This document shows positions 1-8,656 of a DNA stretch of 64,000 nt, one piece after another. Source of the DNA: Cenococcum geophilum 1.58 (Eukaryota; Ascomycota; Dothideomycetes; Gloniales; Gloniaceae). The position numbers and the translations under genes were made by a program. The DNA lies in contig KV748226.1 of assembly GCA_001692895.1 (NCBI GenBank), positions 1,056,329-1,120,328 of the forward strand, read 5' to 3'. The notes under the pieces are model-generated. The model saw nothing but the letters and a program-made list of their open reading frames with translations. It ran no database searches and was not told where the DNA came from. Position 1 is the first letter of the stretch, and each line of letters starts with the position of its first letter.

Positions 1-341
1 CCACTACGAGAATCTTGTCTGGGACGATTGCCGGAGAGGTTTCTAAAGCGATGTCCAGAAGTGTTTCGGTGGCGGTAGGTTCAGGCTCAATTTCAGGCCT
101 GATATTTTATTAATACTAACGTGAACATAAGGGAAGGGGCAAATAGTCTTCGTATCGCAGACCTGAGAGTTGTTATGGAGGAAACTGGCTGATTTTGAAA
201 TAACTCCTCTGCATAATAACTTGCGTTAATAAAGGAGCGAAAGCTGTCAGCAGTGAAAGGCCGAAAGTTGAACTGAATCACAAGGAGGAAGAAGGTGAGC
301 GCAATCGACGAAGCGAACGCCTTTCGGCGTAAAGTAATCAT
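1..341 (-). CDS. Partial gene, type II membrane protein N-terminus
   Basis: The 5' end of a minus-strand gene runs off the left edge. The ATG is at 341-339. Exon 1 is 163-341; a 64-bp intron (99-162, gtctgc...atatcag) joins it in frame to an exon that runs from 98 to the edge. The visible product starts with basic residues, then a hydrophobic stretch around residues 10-25 (SIALTFFLLVIQF) that looks like a signal anchor, then a Ser/Thr-rich stem and the segment PEIEPEPTATETLLDIALE. Neither ORF half alone shows this reading; the splice reveals it. The catalytic or folded part lies outside the window. The stem followed by DKILVV is reminiscent of fungal DUF3431-type proteins, but this is only a guess. 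Confidence is good that it is a gene and low for its identity. Confidence 0.55.
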
Positions 342-755
342 ATCACTGAAAGCTTAAAGTTGCCAAGGACTCAGTATTCTAAGGTCCAAGCACGACCCGA
401 TTTATCCATATTGCCTCGTAGGAGAAGTAATATAGAAGTAGTAAAGGACGGCAGCATGACCATGGCTTGGTGGCTGTGGCGTTTGCGACTAGCGCGTAAC
501 GTAACAGCCCCTCAATCGTACTAAGCCCCCCCGATCGTAATAAGCCCCGGCTCGAGCCACCCTAGTGCATCCGGTTGCACGTTAATCACGTTAATCAAAA
601 TTGGTAGATTTACTGTATATCTAAAAAAAGGTAAATATATGTTAAAATGGCCGTGCGTATTACTTCAAAAGGTATAAACTCCGCCGTTTGATAACCAAGA
701 TCGACACGCCCTTTCAGCCGGACGCGCCAGGATGGTGCACAGTCAAATCTCTTTA
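342..755. other. Intergenic: upstream region of the left-edge gene
   Basis: No coding signal is visible. The first part is the presumed promoter of the minus-strand gene at 1-341. Around 508-546 there is a short imperfect tandem of about 20 bp (C-rich block, then ATCGTAMTAAGCC). After about 585 the sequence becomes AT-rich. Confidence 0.5.
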
Positions 756-1312
756 ACGTGTTTCACCACTCAACGCCGCACACTTAACGCCGCACACTTA
801 ACGCCGCACACCACCAACACCAAGACGCGTCTTCGTACAAGTATTTAACTATAACGCTTTAAATTTAACTAAAAATCCATTTAATAATTTCTTTAAATAA
901 TACTAAGGCATTACTGAATTATATGGCCTTAAATATAATTTTTTTAGCGTATATTATTATATAACTATTTAACTTTATAAAAAAAATCCTCAAATTAAAA
1001 TTTTAACCTTATTAAGCCTATAAAATGCCTCCTTATATAATATACTTAAATTATATTATTACTTTTACATAAAGCTTTTTATTTACCTTTATAAATATAA
1101 TAATTGAAATTATTATTATTTAATATCCTTTAATAAGTTAATTTACTGCTTAACTTGTTAGGCTTTAAAATTAATATTAAATAAGATTTTATACAAGCTA
1201 AGTCTGTTAGTTTAGTTAGGCTAAGGTATATAATATTTTTATTATAAATTATAGCTAATACTACTTATAAAGCAGCTTAAAATTTATAATTATCCCTTAA
1301 TTATTATTATTG
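756..1312. mobile_element. Truncated Fot1/pogo-type element (left terminus only)
   Basis: A TA at 754-755 precedes ACGTGTTTCACCACT, and about 60 bp later comes CCAAGACGCGTCTTCG. This closely matches the terminal inverted repeat of the complete Fot1-like element at 51041-52873 (ACGTGTTCCACCACT ... AAGACGCGT). Inside the terminus a unit of about 15 bp (TTAACGCCGCACAC) is repeated about three times at 770-811. The remainder to 1312 is AT-rich, RIP-like and has no open frame. No matching right terminus was found, so the element appears cut off by the LINE fragment that follows. Confidence 0.5.
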
Positions 1313-2025
1313 ATTCTATTTATTGCCCGATTCGGTCCCTTTTCAGGTCCATGCAGGCTGCTACCTTTCTATATAGGAAAAAGCCCCGTAAGGGGAAAAA
1401 CCTAAGTATTTCCTTTTAGCTGGTCCTACGCGTTCCGCCTTCGCCCAGCTAGTATAGCTTTATGTCTTTTAAGTCTGCCTTGCGTACCATGCTTCCTGGG
1501 TATGTCGGAAGATCTAGGGGGGGTAGAGGGTCTGGCGATTCGCCAGTGAGCCGCCTGTGGCTAGGCGGGGGTGTCCAGTCCTTAGGGGCTGGAATGGGGC
1601 GTATCCTTTGGTGTCCTCCTGTTGGATTTCGTGTGCTGTTTGGAACTGCTGGAGGATTCCTTGGCCTATAAGCCATTTTGCTGCTGCCTGTAGGCCCCTA
1701 CTTGTAGAGAGCATCTGGGTAATATTGTTTGTGCCTGCGCTGGCGAGTAACTGGTCCCTTGCTGAGCGGTGGCTACAGAATAGCAGTATGTGGCGTACTG
1801 ACTGAACGGGCCATCCGCATGTACATTGAGGTGTAGTATTTGGAACGTGGATGCTTGCTAGCCATGCGTTTAGGCCTAGGATCTCCGTCCGTAGTAGGAA
1901 GGCAGCTGTAGATTCTGCCTTCATTAGTCCTTTGTATAGGGGGAGAGTCGGTATCGACCATGGGGTGTTCCATGTGGCTGCGTCTTGTGTTTTCGCTGCC
2001 TCCTTCCATCGTTGCTTCCATTTAA
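1313..2025 (-). mobile_element. 5'-truncated Tad-type LINE, copy 1
   Basis: The 3' end of a non-LTR retrotransposon on the minus strand. Translation from about 2018 down to 1514 gives an open segment running through WKQRWKEAAK, LPLYKGLMKAESTAAFLLRT, LGLNAWLASI, then a CxCG...H...C cluster (CTCGWPVQSVRHILLFC) and LQAAAKWLIGQGILQQF. This order is typical of the extreme C-terminus of fungal Tad/CgT1-like reverse transcriptases, after the RNase H domain. A (TAA)n-like tail lies at the 3' side (about 1290-1320). The reverse transcriptase itself is absent. The copy keeps normal base composition, so it was not RIP-mutated. Confidence 0.7.
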
Positions 2026-2064
2026 ATTATCCCTTAATTAAAAGGCTAATATATTATTATTATT

Positions 2065-2655
2065 ATTAGTTCTATTTATTGCCCAATTTAGTCCCTTTTC
2101 TAGGTCTATACAGGTTTTTACCTTCTATTTATAGGAAAAATCCCTAGTAAGGGAAAAACCTAAATATAACCTTCTGGCTAGTCTTACGCGCTTCGCCTTC
2201 GCCTAACCTATTTACCTTTATAGTATATCTACCTTTTATACTATACTTTTAAAGTATCTTAAAAGGTCTAAGAGGTAGTAGAAGAATCTAGTAATTTGCT
2301 TATATACCGCCTTTAGTATAGCGGGAGTATTTAGTCCCTAAGGGGCTAAAAAGGGGCATATCCTCCTATATCCTCCTATTAGATCTTATATACTATCTAA
2401 AACTACTAAAGAACTCCTTAACCTCTAAGCCATTATACTGCTATATATAGACCCCTACTTATAAAAATTATTTAGGTAAAATTATTTATACCCGCTTTAG
2501 TAAATAGTTAGTTCCTTGCCGTGCGGTAGTTATAGAAGAGTATTATATAGTATACTAACTACGTAGGCTATCCGTACGTATAGTATAGTATGGTATTTGG
2601 GATATAGATACTTACTAGCTATATGTTTAGTCCTAGAACCTCTGCCTATAGTAAA
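2065..2655 (-). mobile_element. Tad-type LINE, copy 2, RIP-degraded
   Basis: This aligns by eye with copy 1 (1313-1925) over its whole length, in the same orientation and with the same TAA-repeat tail at 2050-2066. Differences are overwhelmingly C-to-T or G-to-A: GTCCATGCAGGCTGC in copy 1 reads GTCTATACAGGTTTT here. The reading frame is destroyed. Copy 2 stops at about 2655, where non-repetitive sequence begins. Confidence 0.65.
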
Positions 2656-3058
2656 AAGACGGCTCCCGAGAGCGGCGGACGGAGCTTCGAGGAAAATCAA
2701 GGGTTCTTTGACGATGCTAAGGAAGCAGGGACGTGGCGGGTGAACAAGGTCGAGGGAGGGGTTTTAACAAAGCTGCCGTATGGCGGTGAGCCGAATGCTG
2801 AAACCACGCCGCTATTAAGCAGGGTGGAGGATCAGTTACCGTGAGACAGGCGAAGTTGTTAAGGGGGGCCAGGGGTTCGGTATTACTATATCTGTGTATC
2901 TCTTCAACAAGAACTGTCAAGAACGCCTTGCAAAACTTAGAATTAAGAGCCCGAATACCAATGTATCCTTCTCCTTGCAGACACCAAGAACGCCACCTCC
3001 CCCAATCCATTTTTCCTCTCTTAATCAATATTACACCACTATCATCTCTGCAAAACTA
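2656..3058. other. Intergenic: 3' flank of the beta-glucosidase gene
   Basis: Single-copy-looking sequence of normal GC content between the LINE fragment and the beta-glucosidase stop codon. The small frames here do not resemble a protein. It presumably holds the 3' UTR of the minus-strand gene. Nothing else seen. Confidence 0.5.
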
Positions 3059-6028
3059 CTAAAACTTCCCTACAAGCGGTAAATCCCTGCTCGAAAACCC
3101 AACACCAATCACGAACTGCCCTTTCGTCGGCATGACCCAGTTCCCCCTCCTGGAGCACCAGTAGCTAAGATCCTTCCTCGTCAGCTCAAACCTCACCTCT
3201 GCTCTATGGTTCCTAGCATTTTCGCCCTGCGCATGCACCTTATGGAACCCGCGTAGCACCCTAACCGGGAAATCGACCAGCTCGCCCGTCTCCTCGTCGA
3301 CGTAGTTCTCCGGGTAGGAGATGTACAATTGGACGACAGCGTCGCCATCGACAGGCCCGGTGTTTGTGAGAGTGCAAGTGACAACGGCTTGGATGGTGTA
3401 CAGGTCCGGGTTCCCGCCCTGAGCGCCACCGGCGGGAGAGAGCGGGGCGGGAGAGTCGTAGGACGGTGGATAAGGGTATTTGCCGACTTTGACGTCAGAG
3501 ACAGAGGAGATGTAGGGGTAGATGTATTTGGTCAGTTTGCGGAATCCCTTGGGCGCGAGCGCAGTCTTCGGGTCAGGAATCGTGTTGTCGAAGTTGGGTG
3601 GGTCGATGGTTTGGGGTCGGGGCGCTGGGAGAAGGGTCTTTCTAAAGGACTTAGGGTTGACGAGGAGGGAAGAGAGGTGGAAGGTTGTGTAGCTTAGTCC
3701 GTAGCCGAATTCGTACCGGGGGGTGACGTTGTATTTATCGAAGTAACGGTAGTCGATGTAGATACCTTCGGTGAAGTTTTGCTGAGGAGCCATGCCATTT
3801 GGAAACGTGAGAATCTTTGAAGTTGGGCCATAGTCTTCTTCTTTCTTCGCGATCGTGTAGGGTAGTCGGCCGCTGGGGTTTACGTCGCCAAAGAGGATAT
3901 CGACGAGAGCATTTCCACTTTCTTGGCCTGGAAGATGGGCTAAGACGACAGCTTTAACGGTAGGGAGTTCGATAAAGTCTTCGAGGATGACTGGTCCTAC
4001 TGCATGGATCACGACAATGGTGCTGCCGGTGCCGTTGCCGCAACCATCTGCAACCTTCTTGATCAGGTAGTCACCGCCTTTTTGCGTGAACAGATTGTTG
4101 CGGTCGCCACGAACCCCGTCGGACTGCATGTAGCCTTCGCCAGAGTCGGAATTCGCGAAGACAATACACAAATCTTGATCATAAAGGAGCCCTTCTTGCT
4201 CGGTAGGGAGCTTGTTGGCAGGCCAATCCGTCACATAGGTGCTGTTCTCGTTGAATGCTTTCCTGATAGCGTCGACAGGTGCAACGAGATATGGGAATTC
4301 AACAGCTCCAGATCCCCAGCCTGAGGCGAGAGTGCCAACATTACAACCACGGTCTATGCAGCTGTTGGGACCGTTCTGGTTTGGGCGTGCATCCTCACCA
4401 AAAATACCCACGCGGTATTTCATTTCTTTGCCCTCTTTCTCATTGTCGCTCCAGCCGTTACGGTTTAACGGTAGAACGTTGTCCTCGTTCTTGACCACGA
4501 CTGTGCCTTCAGCAGCAATTTTTCGTGCAATATTGCCATGGAAATCATCGCCTTCGCCCTGGACGTTGATGAACTTATTGACTACCCCAGTTGCCTTGTC
4601 GTCGCTGCCATGATGCAAGAGACCAATCCTTTCATTGGTCCACGAAGAGAAGTTTGGCCCTCCATCACCCTCAGGTGGTGGCATTGGCCATGTTTCTTTG
4701 TCATCCTGCCCAACTTGATACCATGCAGCCACAATACGGGTAACCATATCATTGAGTCGATCCATCGGAACCGAACTATTGAGGACAGCCTTGGTAAGCT
4801 GAGGTCCCCAGAGTGACTTGCCATCAGCCCATTTCAGTCCATCTCCAGGCATGGACATGTCGAGTCCCGCTAGAGCACTTGCAACGCCACTCCTTTGTGC
4901 AAGCCAATCCGACTGCACGAATCCTTGGAATCCCAGTTCGTCTTTCAAGATGCCGTTCAAGAGCTTGCTATTCCCACAAGCATATGAATTGTTGACCTGG
5001 TTGTATGAGCACATGACACTGGCTACACCAGCCCTGACGCTCTCCGCAAACGGCCACGCGTAAAGCTCGTGTAGGGTGCGATCATCTATATTGCTCGATA
5101 TGGCGTTCGGTGTTCCCCACTCCAAGCTCTGGCGGAAGTGCTCTTGCTCATTGCCCACGAAATGCTTTGCCGTAGCCATGACGCCCTCGTCCTGGATGCC
5201 TTTAATCGTTTGAGCGGCGGCGATGCCCTGTAGATAGGGATCGGAACCAAATCCTTCCCAATTCCTGCCGCCAGCAGGCATCCTACCTATCGGGCCCATC
5301 GCGGGGCCTAGGATAATGTTGACGCCCTTTAACCTAGCTTCCAGTCCATGTGCTTTGCCCCGTTGATACATCAACTCTTTATTCCACGTCGCACCCACCG
5401 TAACACCCGCCGGGAATGCTGTAATGTTATCCGCAAATCTGATACCCAGCGGCCCATCCTGGAGACACAGGCTCGGAAAGCCCAATCTAGCCACGGGTCC
5501 TGTATTACCCACGCACAATTGCATGCTCCATCCAGTGCCCGTGGTAACATTGACCTTCTCCACCAACGTCATCTGCCGCACCAGGTCCGCCGCCTTCTTG
5601 TAGCTCTCTTCCCACGCGGCATCCATGCCGCCCTTCGGCGATGGATACCACGGCGGGCTCTGGCCGTCCAAGGGCGCCGTCTTCCACACCCAGATGCCGC
5701 CGGCACTCAGCAGCAGCACGACGGCGGCCACAAACAGTAGGACGAGGCTGCAGCACAGGCGGGTCGGGACACAGCATCTTCTCCAGCCGCTCCTCTGGCT
5801 CGCTTTCTCCGAAGGATATGTGTCTTTTCCTCGCAACGACTCGCCGCGTGACCGGCGTGTCTTCTTGCGTTTCAGCGTCCCGGCATCGTAGTTTAGGGGG
5901 TCGAACTCGTCGAGATCCTCTTCGGATGAGGATCGGTACGCGTCCTCGAGGGAGCGGCGGAGGGGGGAGTCGGGCTCTGGGTCGTCGAGTTTTGAGTATT
6001 TCCCTCGCAGCTCGTAACTCTCGGCCAT
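3059..6028 (-). CDS. Membrane-anchored GH3 beta-glucosidase (bglE-like)
   Basis: A single uninterrupted frame of 989 aa. The family hydrolyses terminal beta-D-glucosyl residues, releasing glucose from cellobiose and related oligosaccharides. Residues 1-86 are a charged Ser-rich cytosolic tail. Residues about 90-116 form one transmembrane segment (LCCSLVLLFVAAVVLLLSAG), so the enzyme is predicted type II with its catalytic part outside. The GH3 N-domain follows: PAGGRNWEGFG near 252, KHFVGNEQE at 288-296, and the nucleophile Asp374 in VQSDW. The C-domain carries SGEGY with Glu631 as candidate acid/base, and a fibronectin-III-like domain lies near 880-975 (TNTGPVDGDAVVQLY). Length and anchor match the Aspergillus bglE type rather than secreted enzymes of about 860 aa. 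The upstream side carries a mariner element 270 bp from the start codon, which may have displaced promoter sequence. Confidence 0.9.
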   Translation of the reverse strand: MAESYELRGKYSKLDDPEPDSPLRRSLEDAYRSSSEEDLDEFDPLNYDAGTLKRKKTRRSRGESLRGKDTYPSEKASQRSGWRRCCVPTRLCCSLVLLFVAAVVLLLSAGGIWVWKTAPLDGQSPPWYPSPKGGMDAAWEESYKKAADLVRQMTLVEKVNVTTGTGWSMQLCVGNTGPVARLGFPSLCLQDGPLGIRFADNITAFPAGVTVGATWNKELMYQRGKAHGLEARLKGVNIILGPAMGPIGRMPAGGRNWEGFGSDPYLQGIAAAQTIKGIQDEGVMATAKHFVGNEQEHFRQSLEWGTPNAISSNIDDRTLHELYAWPFAESVRAGVASVMCSYNQVNNSYACGNSKLLNGILKDELGFQGFVQSDWLAQRSGVASALAGLDMSMPGDGLKWADGKSLWGPQLTKAVLNSSVPMDRLNDMVTRIVAAWYQVGQDDKETWPMPPPEGDGGPNFSSWTNERIGLLHHGSDDKATGVVNKFINVQGEGDDFHGNIARKIAAEGTVVVKNEDNVLPLNRNGWSDNEKEGKEMKYRVGIFGEDARPNQNGPNSCIDRGCNVGTLASGWGSGAVEFPYLVAPVDAIRKAFNENSTYVTDWPANKLPTEQEGLLYDQDLCIVFANSDSGEGYMQSDGVRGDRNNLFTQKGGDYLIKKVADGCGNGTGSTIVVIHAVGPVILEDFIELPTVKAVVLAHLPGQESGNALVDILFGDVNPSGRLPYTIAKKEEDYGPTSKILTFPNGMAPQQNFTEGIYIDYRYFDKYNVTPRYEFGYGLSYTTFHLSSLLVNPKSFRKTLLPAPRPQTIDPPNFDNTIPDPKTALAPKGFRKLTKYIYPYISSVSDVKVGKYPYPPSYDSPAPLSPAGGAQGGNPDLYTIQAVVTCTLTNTGPVDGDAVVQLYISYPENYVDEETGELVDFPVRVLRGFHKVHAQGENARNHRAEVRFELTRKDLSYWCSRRGNWVMPTKGQFVIGVGFSSRDLPLVGKF

Positions 6029-6295
6029 CTTTCCTCCCTGCTACGGTATCTCACCAGAGAGGGAAATCAGCACCAATTAAGGAAGATGGAGGAGATAGCG
6101 GTGGTAATGATGAGCTAGCGTGAGGAGCAGAGTCGAAGACCCAGAGCAGGAGCAGGAGTTGCGTGTGGTCTGAGACGTCCAAGCTCCAATGATATCCAGC
6201 TGGCGCTTTCCAGCCCCTGGATCAACCTGGAGGATCTACGCTAGCCCTAAGCGAGGCTTGGCTGAAATCTGAAAATAGATGGTTGAAGTTTTCGG
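6029..6295 (-). promoter_or_regulatory. Remaining 5' flank of the beta-glucosidase gene
   Basis: Only 267 bp separate the start codon at 6028 from the TA target duplication of the mariner element. The stretch is G/A-rich on the plus strand (CT-rich on the coding strand). I see no clear TATA box. Any promoter sequence originally further upstream now lies beyond 2.2 kb of transposon. Confidence 0.4.
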
Positions 6296-6297
6296 TA

Positions 6298-6374
6298 CGG
6301 AGGACCGCCCAGAAAGAAATTTCCCCTTCCTATTTGGGAAAAGCGCGGTTTTGGTGCCAAGACCCCACCAAAAT
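6298..6374 (+). repeat. Left terminal inverted repeat of the mariner element
   Basis: About 77 bp, reverse complement of 8444-8520 with few mismatches. It includes TTTGGGAAAAGCGCGGTTTT. It is preceded by TA (6296-6297). Confidence 0.8.
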
Positions 6375-6399
6375 CAACTCAATCAGCTTGATTGAAGCT

Positions 6400-8330
6400 T
6401 TTGATACCAGTATATTGTCTATATAGCTTCCAAAACGTGGTGTTTTAGTATCTAGCATTTACCTAATTGACCTCGTTCCACCGCACCTTATATTCTATAG
6501 GCTTTCAAGGTTTTTAAGGCCTTAGTTGCCTCTATTGTTCTTAGCTCACTACCTAGCTCTCTACCCATTCAATTACCTAATTACGATCATTTCTTTGGAG
6601 TCTCTGGTTATAGAGCTGTCGATCTATAATTAAGCCAAAGCCTTAAGTGTTCTGACGTTAATTTAGGACAACCAAATCAGCTAATTTTTACCAGTCTTCC
6701 TCAGTAATCTCCTTAATTTCCTCACGGCTCTATATAGGTAAGAAGAATTATAAATAGGCGTTAGGTAGACCACAGTAATTACGCAATATCTCATAGCCCG
6801 TTTTAAGCACCTCAACAATCATAGAGAGCTTACAATTGGCTTCCTTACGGAGCTGCTTCCGGCTTCGCTACTTTTTATCTGCTCCCTCTCTATAATTATT
6901 ACCTCCTTTAAGTTCTATAATCTTCTTAATATAGTAAGGGATCCTCTTAATCTACTGCTGAATTCGCTACTGCTTAAGATCTTGCTAAGCTCTAAGCTAA
7001 GCCTTCTCTATAGCTGCGTAGGAGATAAATAGGCCTCTTTTTATAGTAATCCGTTTTAGGTAGCCCTAACAGGGCTTAATTATATTTAGATTAGGCGAAT
7101 TACCTAGCTAAAGAAGACGTTAAATCTCACAGGCGTTAAAGTAAGTTTGGTAAATCTTTATAATATAAGCAGTAGCCTTATCTTCCTATATAATTATATT
7201 AGGATTTAAGTATATAAGACTCTAGGTAAACAGAAGAAGTTTTAGTATTAAAATATTCGTTAAATATTGCTACTAGTTAATTTTACCTCCATCTAATTAA
7301 GTTAAAGCTCTATATAACACCGTAAATTTCTATTTAGTAGGAGCGCCGCCTATTTGCCTTTTATAACATAGTTTATATAAACTCCTTTTAGCTACTTAAT
7401 TCTTCTTTTAGGCCTTATATACCTCTAGCTCTAGAGCTTAATTCCAGATCTTAATAATAGATTTTAATTTATTAAATTTCTTCTTTATTTGGGGCTTCTA
7501 AATATAGTAAGGGCCTTTAAAGTTATATATAAAGCAACCCCAAAACATAAACTTAGAGTACCCCTTCTACCGTTTTTATACGCAGCTACGTACACAGGCC
7601 TCATTCAATCGTCGCTATACTTAATAGCCCCCTTAACGGTAGCCTAAAACAACGCTCGTCTTATCTAACCAAATTACAGCCTTCCAATTTTCTAACGTCC
7701 AATAATAATAAGCCAGTGCAAATCTATATCGTTTATTCTTTATCCCTTAACCCGTTAATTCGCGTCCAACGGTTATTGATAAGAGCTAGCCAATCAATCG
7801 AGTTGAATTTAACGCCCGTACTGAGAAATACAAAGCTTTTAATTAGGTGCACGCGTTGTTTTAAAACTGGTGTTCGCGCATGGACCACTTCTCGTTGGAC
7901 GCTAACGGGTTAAGGGATAGCTGCAGTTAATCCAGGCTTCCTTATTAGCTTTATTTTACGGAAGCCGTGCTTTTTAAGTATAATTTAAACGGACGCCGCA
8001 GAGATACCTATTTCGCGAGCGATTTTTTTACTGCTTTTTTCACGCCCGTAATAATCGTATGTGACGGCGTTAACGACTCTCTGCTCAATATCGGGGGTAA
8101 TCTTTTTAGTACGCCCTATGCGGGGCTTATCTTTAAGGTAGTCATTAAGGAGGACCCAATTTGCGTTCCAACTATTCTCTACTGCCTTTTTTGCTAGGTT
8201 ACGGATGTGCCTACCGCTAATCCCAGTAATTTAAGTAATTAGTTTTAGGGGTATACCCAAAGCCTTTATTACTACGGCCTGCGCCCTCATTACAAGGCCG
8301 TAGTAAGGCATTTTAGGCTTAAAAACAGTA
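6400..8330 (-). pseudogene. RIP-inactivated mariner transposase
   Basis: The reading can be followed on the minus strand from an ATG at about 8312 (MPYYGLVMRAQ) with interruptions. The HTH half has in-frame TAA where LIT-Q-ITG and SV-W/R would be expected. The DDE half (VIWLDKTSVVLGYR, NEACVRSC, MFWGCFIYNFKGP) has several TAA/TAG codons. The C-terminal third (below about 7450) is too degraded to read. No functional protein can be made. Confidence 0.65.
7743..7917. mobile_element. MITE nested in the mariner element
   Basis: A segment of 175 bp bounded by inverted repeats (CCCTTAACCCGTTA at the left, its complement TAACGGGTTAAGGG at the right, continuing into GCGTCCAACG) with TA on both sides (7741-7742, 7918-7919). 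It breaks the transposase frame between the HTH and catalytic halves. Its own sequence is much less AT-biased than the host element, so it was inserted after, or escaped, the RIP that hit the mariner copy. Confidence 0.65.
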
Positions 8331-8443
8331 GGGAAAACAGTAGAAGGTATGTAGAGGATATTATAAGTAATTAAGTGAGTAGATTCTATTAAAAAGTTAG
8401 CATAGAGTTGCTTTTACAAAGCTCAAAGTCAAAAATTCAGTAT

Positions 8444-8520
8444 ATTTTAGTGGGGTCTTGGCACTAAAACCGCGCTTTTCCCAAATAGGAAGGGGAAATT
8501 TCTTTCTGGGCCGTCCTCCG
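8444..8520 (-). repeat. Right terminal inverted repeat of the mariner element
   Basis: Reverse complement of 6298-6374. It is followed by TA (8521-8522). Confidence 0.8.
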
Positions 8521-8656
8521 TACACTAGGCAGGCTACCGTCTCACCGTATATTCCATGTTTGTTCGAGAGAGTTCATCATATCTCATTGATCCAAGTCTT
8601 TTGAAGAATCCAACGCTCTATGTATATGTACAAATTGATATCATTCGCTTCATGTC

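Larger units (their letters stand above)
6298..8520 (-). mobile_element. Complete but dead Tc1/mariner transposon
   Basis: Terminal inverted repeats of about 77 bp (6298-6374 and 8444-8520) begin CGGAGGACSGCCCAGAAAG and differ at only a few positions. TA dinucleotides flank both ends (6296-6297, 8521-8522). The minus strand between them encodes a broken transposase. Near 8310-7940 there is an HTH region (MPYYGLVMRAQAVVIKALG, REIGISAASV, LKKHGFRKIKLIRKPGLT). Near 7700-7510 the catalytic part is visible (ENWKAVIWLDKTSVV, then KFMFWGCF). Stops occur where CAA, CAG or CGA codons would be expected, as RIP produces. A 175-bp MITE interrupts it. Confidence 0.8.

Noticed and set aside
3329..6123. Plus-strand frames over the beta-glucosidase
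   Set aside because: Low-complexity shadows of the GH3 coding sequence.
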